DNA of 13,763 nucleotides, from the NCBI GenBank assembly GCA_934278925.1, contig CAKQWJ010000037.1:1-13763 (forward strand), given 5' to 3'. Both the position numbers and the translations under genes were made by a program. Positions 13,462 through 13,763 of this stretch are shown here, one piece after another. Position 1 is the first letter of the stretch, and every line of letters begins with the position of its first letter. This stretch comes from an uncultured Clostridia bacterium (GTDB lineage: Bacteria; Bacillota; Clostridia; Peptostreptococcales; Anaerovoracaceae). The notes under the pieces are model-generated. The model searched no databases. It had not been told where the DNA came from and worked only from the letters and a program-made list of their open reading frames with translations.

Positions 13462-13695
13462 GTTCACGCTTTTTGACAGAAAATGCAGATTCTGCGTGAA
13501 CGTAATTCGCGGCTTTTGCAGGATTCTAATTTGGGAACGACAGATTCCCACTAGCGATTCACGCCAAAATAAGGATTCCCTCCCCAAAAGCGTGAACTTT
13601 TTTTAAGGATGGGTTGCACGGAGAAAATTACATGGCAAAACCGTGTATTACCAAAAAAGTGTTCACGCTGATTCACCGGAATTGTAAAACGTGAA
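13462..13695. repeat. Cluster of inverted GTTCACGC motifs in a gene-free right end
   Basis: No convincing gene is present from 13274 to the window end. The stretch holds three pairs of facing motifs: GTTCACGC 13462-13469 with GCGTGAAC 13494-13501; TTCACGC 13558-13564 with GCGTGAA 13590-13596; and GTTCACGC 13661-13668 with a weaker CGTGAA 13690-13695. Each pair spans 35-40 bases and the pairs start 96-103 bases apart. The middle pair is followed by seven T residues (13598-13604), giving it a terminator-like look on the plus strand. Extra small dyads lie between them: GCAG-ATT-CTGC at 13485-13495 and GGGAA/TTCCC at 13533-13549. The structure could be a repeated regulatory element, a structured RNA or degenerate intergenic repeats. 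Confidence 0.6.
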
Positions 13696-13763
13696 TTGAA
13701 AAAGTAAGTTCTGCTTTTGTTCCGGCGGAACTGGATTTTAAATTTGCAAATTCAGACAGGAAG

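Noticed and set aside
13372..13606. Short open frames of about 70 codons on both strands at the right end
   Set aside because: No ribosome sites; they overlap the inverted-motif cluster and each other in opposite frames.

Overview
The window looks like a chromosomal segment of an anaerobic Gram-positive bacterium of the class Clostridia (Bacillota). Pointers are consensus AGGAGG-type ribosome binding sites, sigma-A-like promoters (TTGACA/TATAAT with 16-17 bp spacing), tRNA genes with encoded CCA, and many hairpin-plus-T-run terminators. The gene content also fits: an oxygen-sensitive glycyl radical enzyme with its activase, a rubredoxin-first rubrerythrin and formate-tetrahydrofolate ligase. 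The species cannot be named from the sequence alone.

Layout, left to right. Positions 54-4583 hold accessory-type genes, all on the minus strand: two small lipoproteins (one with a DUF5067-like domain), an unrecognised cytosolic protein, a membrane-anchored XRE-family regulator and a Lin0512-family protein. An array of five 86-bp tandem repeats (2742-3171) lies between the unrecognised protein and the XRE gene. Next, also on the minus strand, is a tRNA operon (Asn-GUU, Leu-UAA, initiator Met-CAU; 5060-4798) with a near-perfect promoter and a clear terminator.

The centre (9582-5232) is a coherent catabolic operon on the minus strand: hypE (activating enzyme), hypD (trans-4-hydroxy-L-proline dehydratase) and proC (pyrroline-5-carboxylate reductase). 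HypE installs the glycyl radical on HypD. HypD dehydrates hydroxyproline to pyrroline-5-carboxylate, and ProC reduces that to L-proline. A promoter with three short palindromes around it lies upstream of hypE.

To the right, a reverse rubrerythrin (minus) and a DtxR/MntR-like metal-dependent repressor (plus) are divergently transcribed from a 280-bp intergenic region with a good promoter for each. After the repressor's terminator comes a second array, four 87-bp repeats (11091-11438). Then follows fhs (formate-tetrahydrofolate ligase, minus), which has its own promoter and terminator. The right end (13274-13763) has no convincing gene but carries a cluster of inverted GTTCACGC motifs.

The metabolic genes belong to known systems. 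The least explained structure is the pair of tandem arrays. Their sequences differ, but each unit has the same geometry: a 52-53 bp hairpin unit with GGTGC/GCACC arms, then a 34-bp linker containing a second small hairpin. The arms also show one compensatory base-pair change between arrays.
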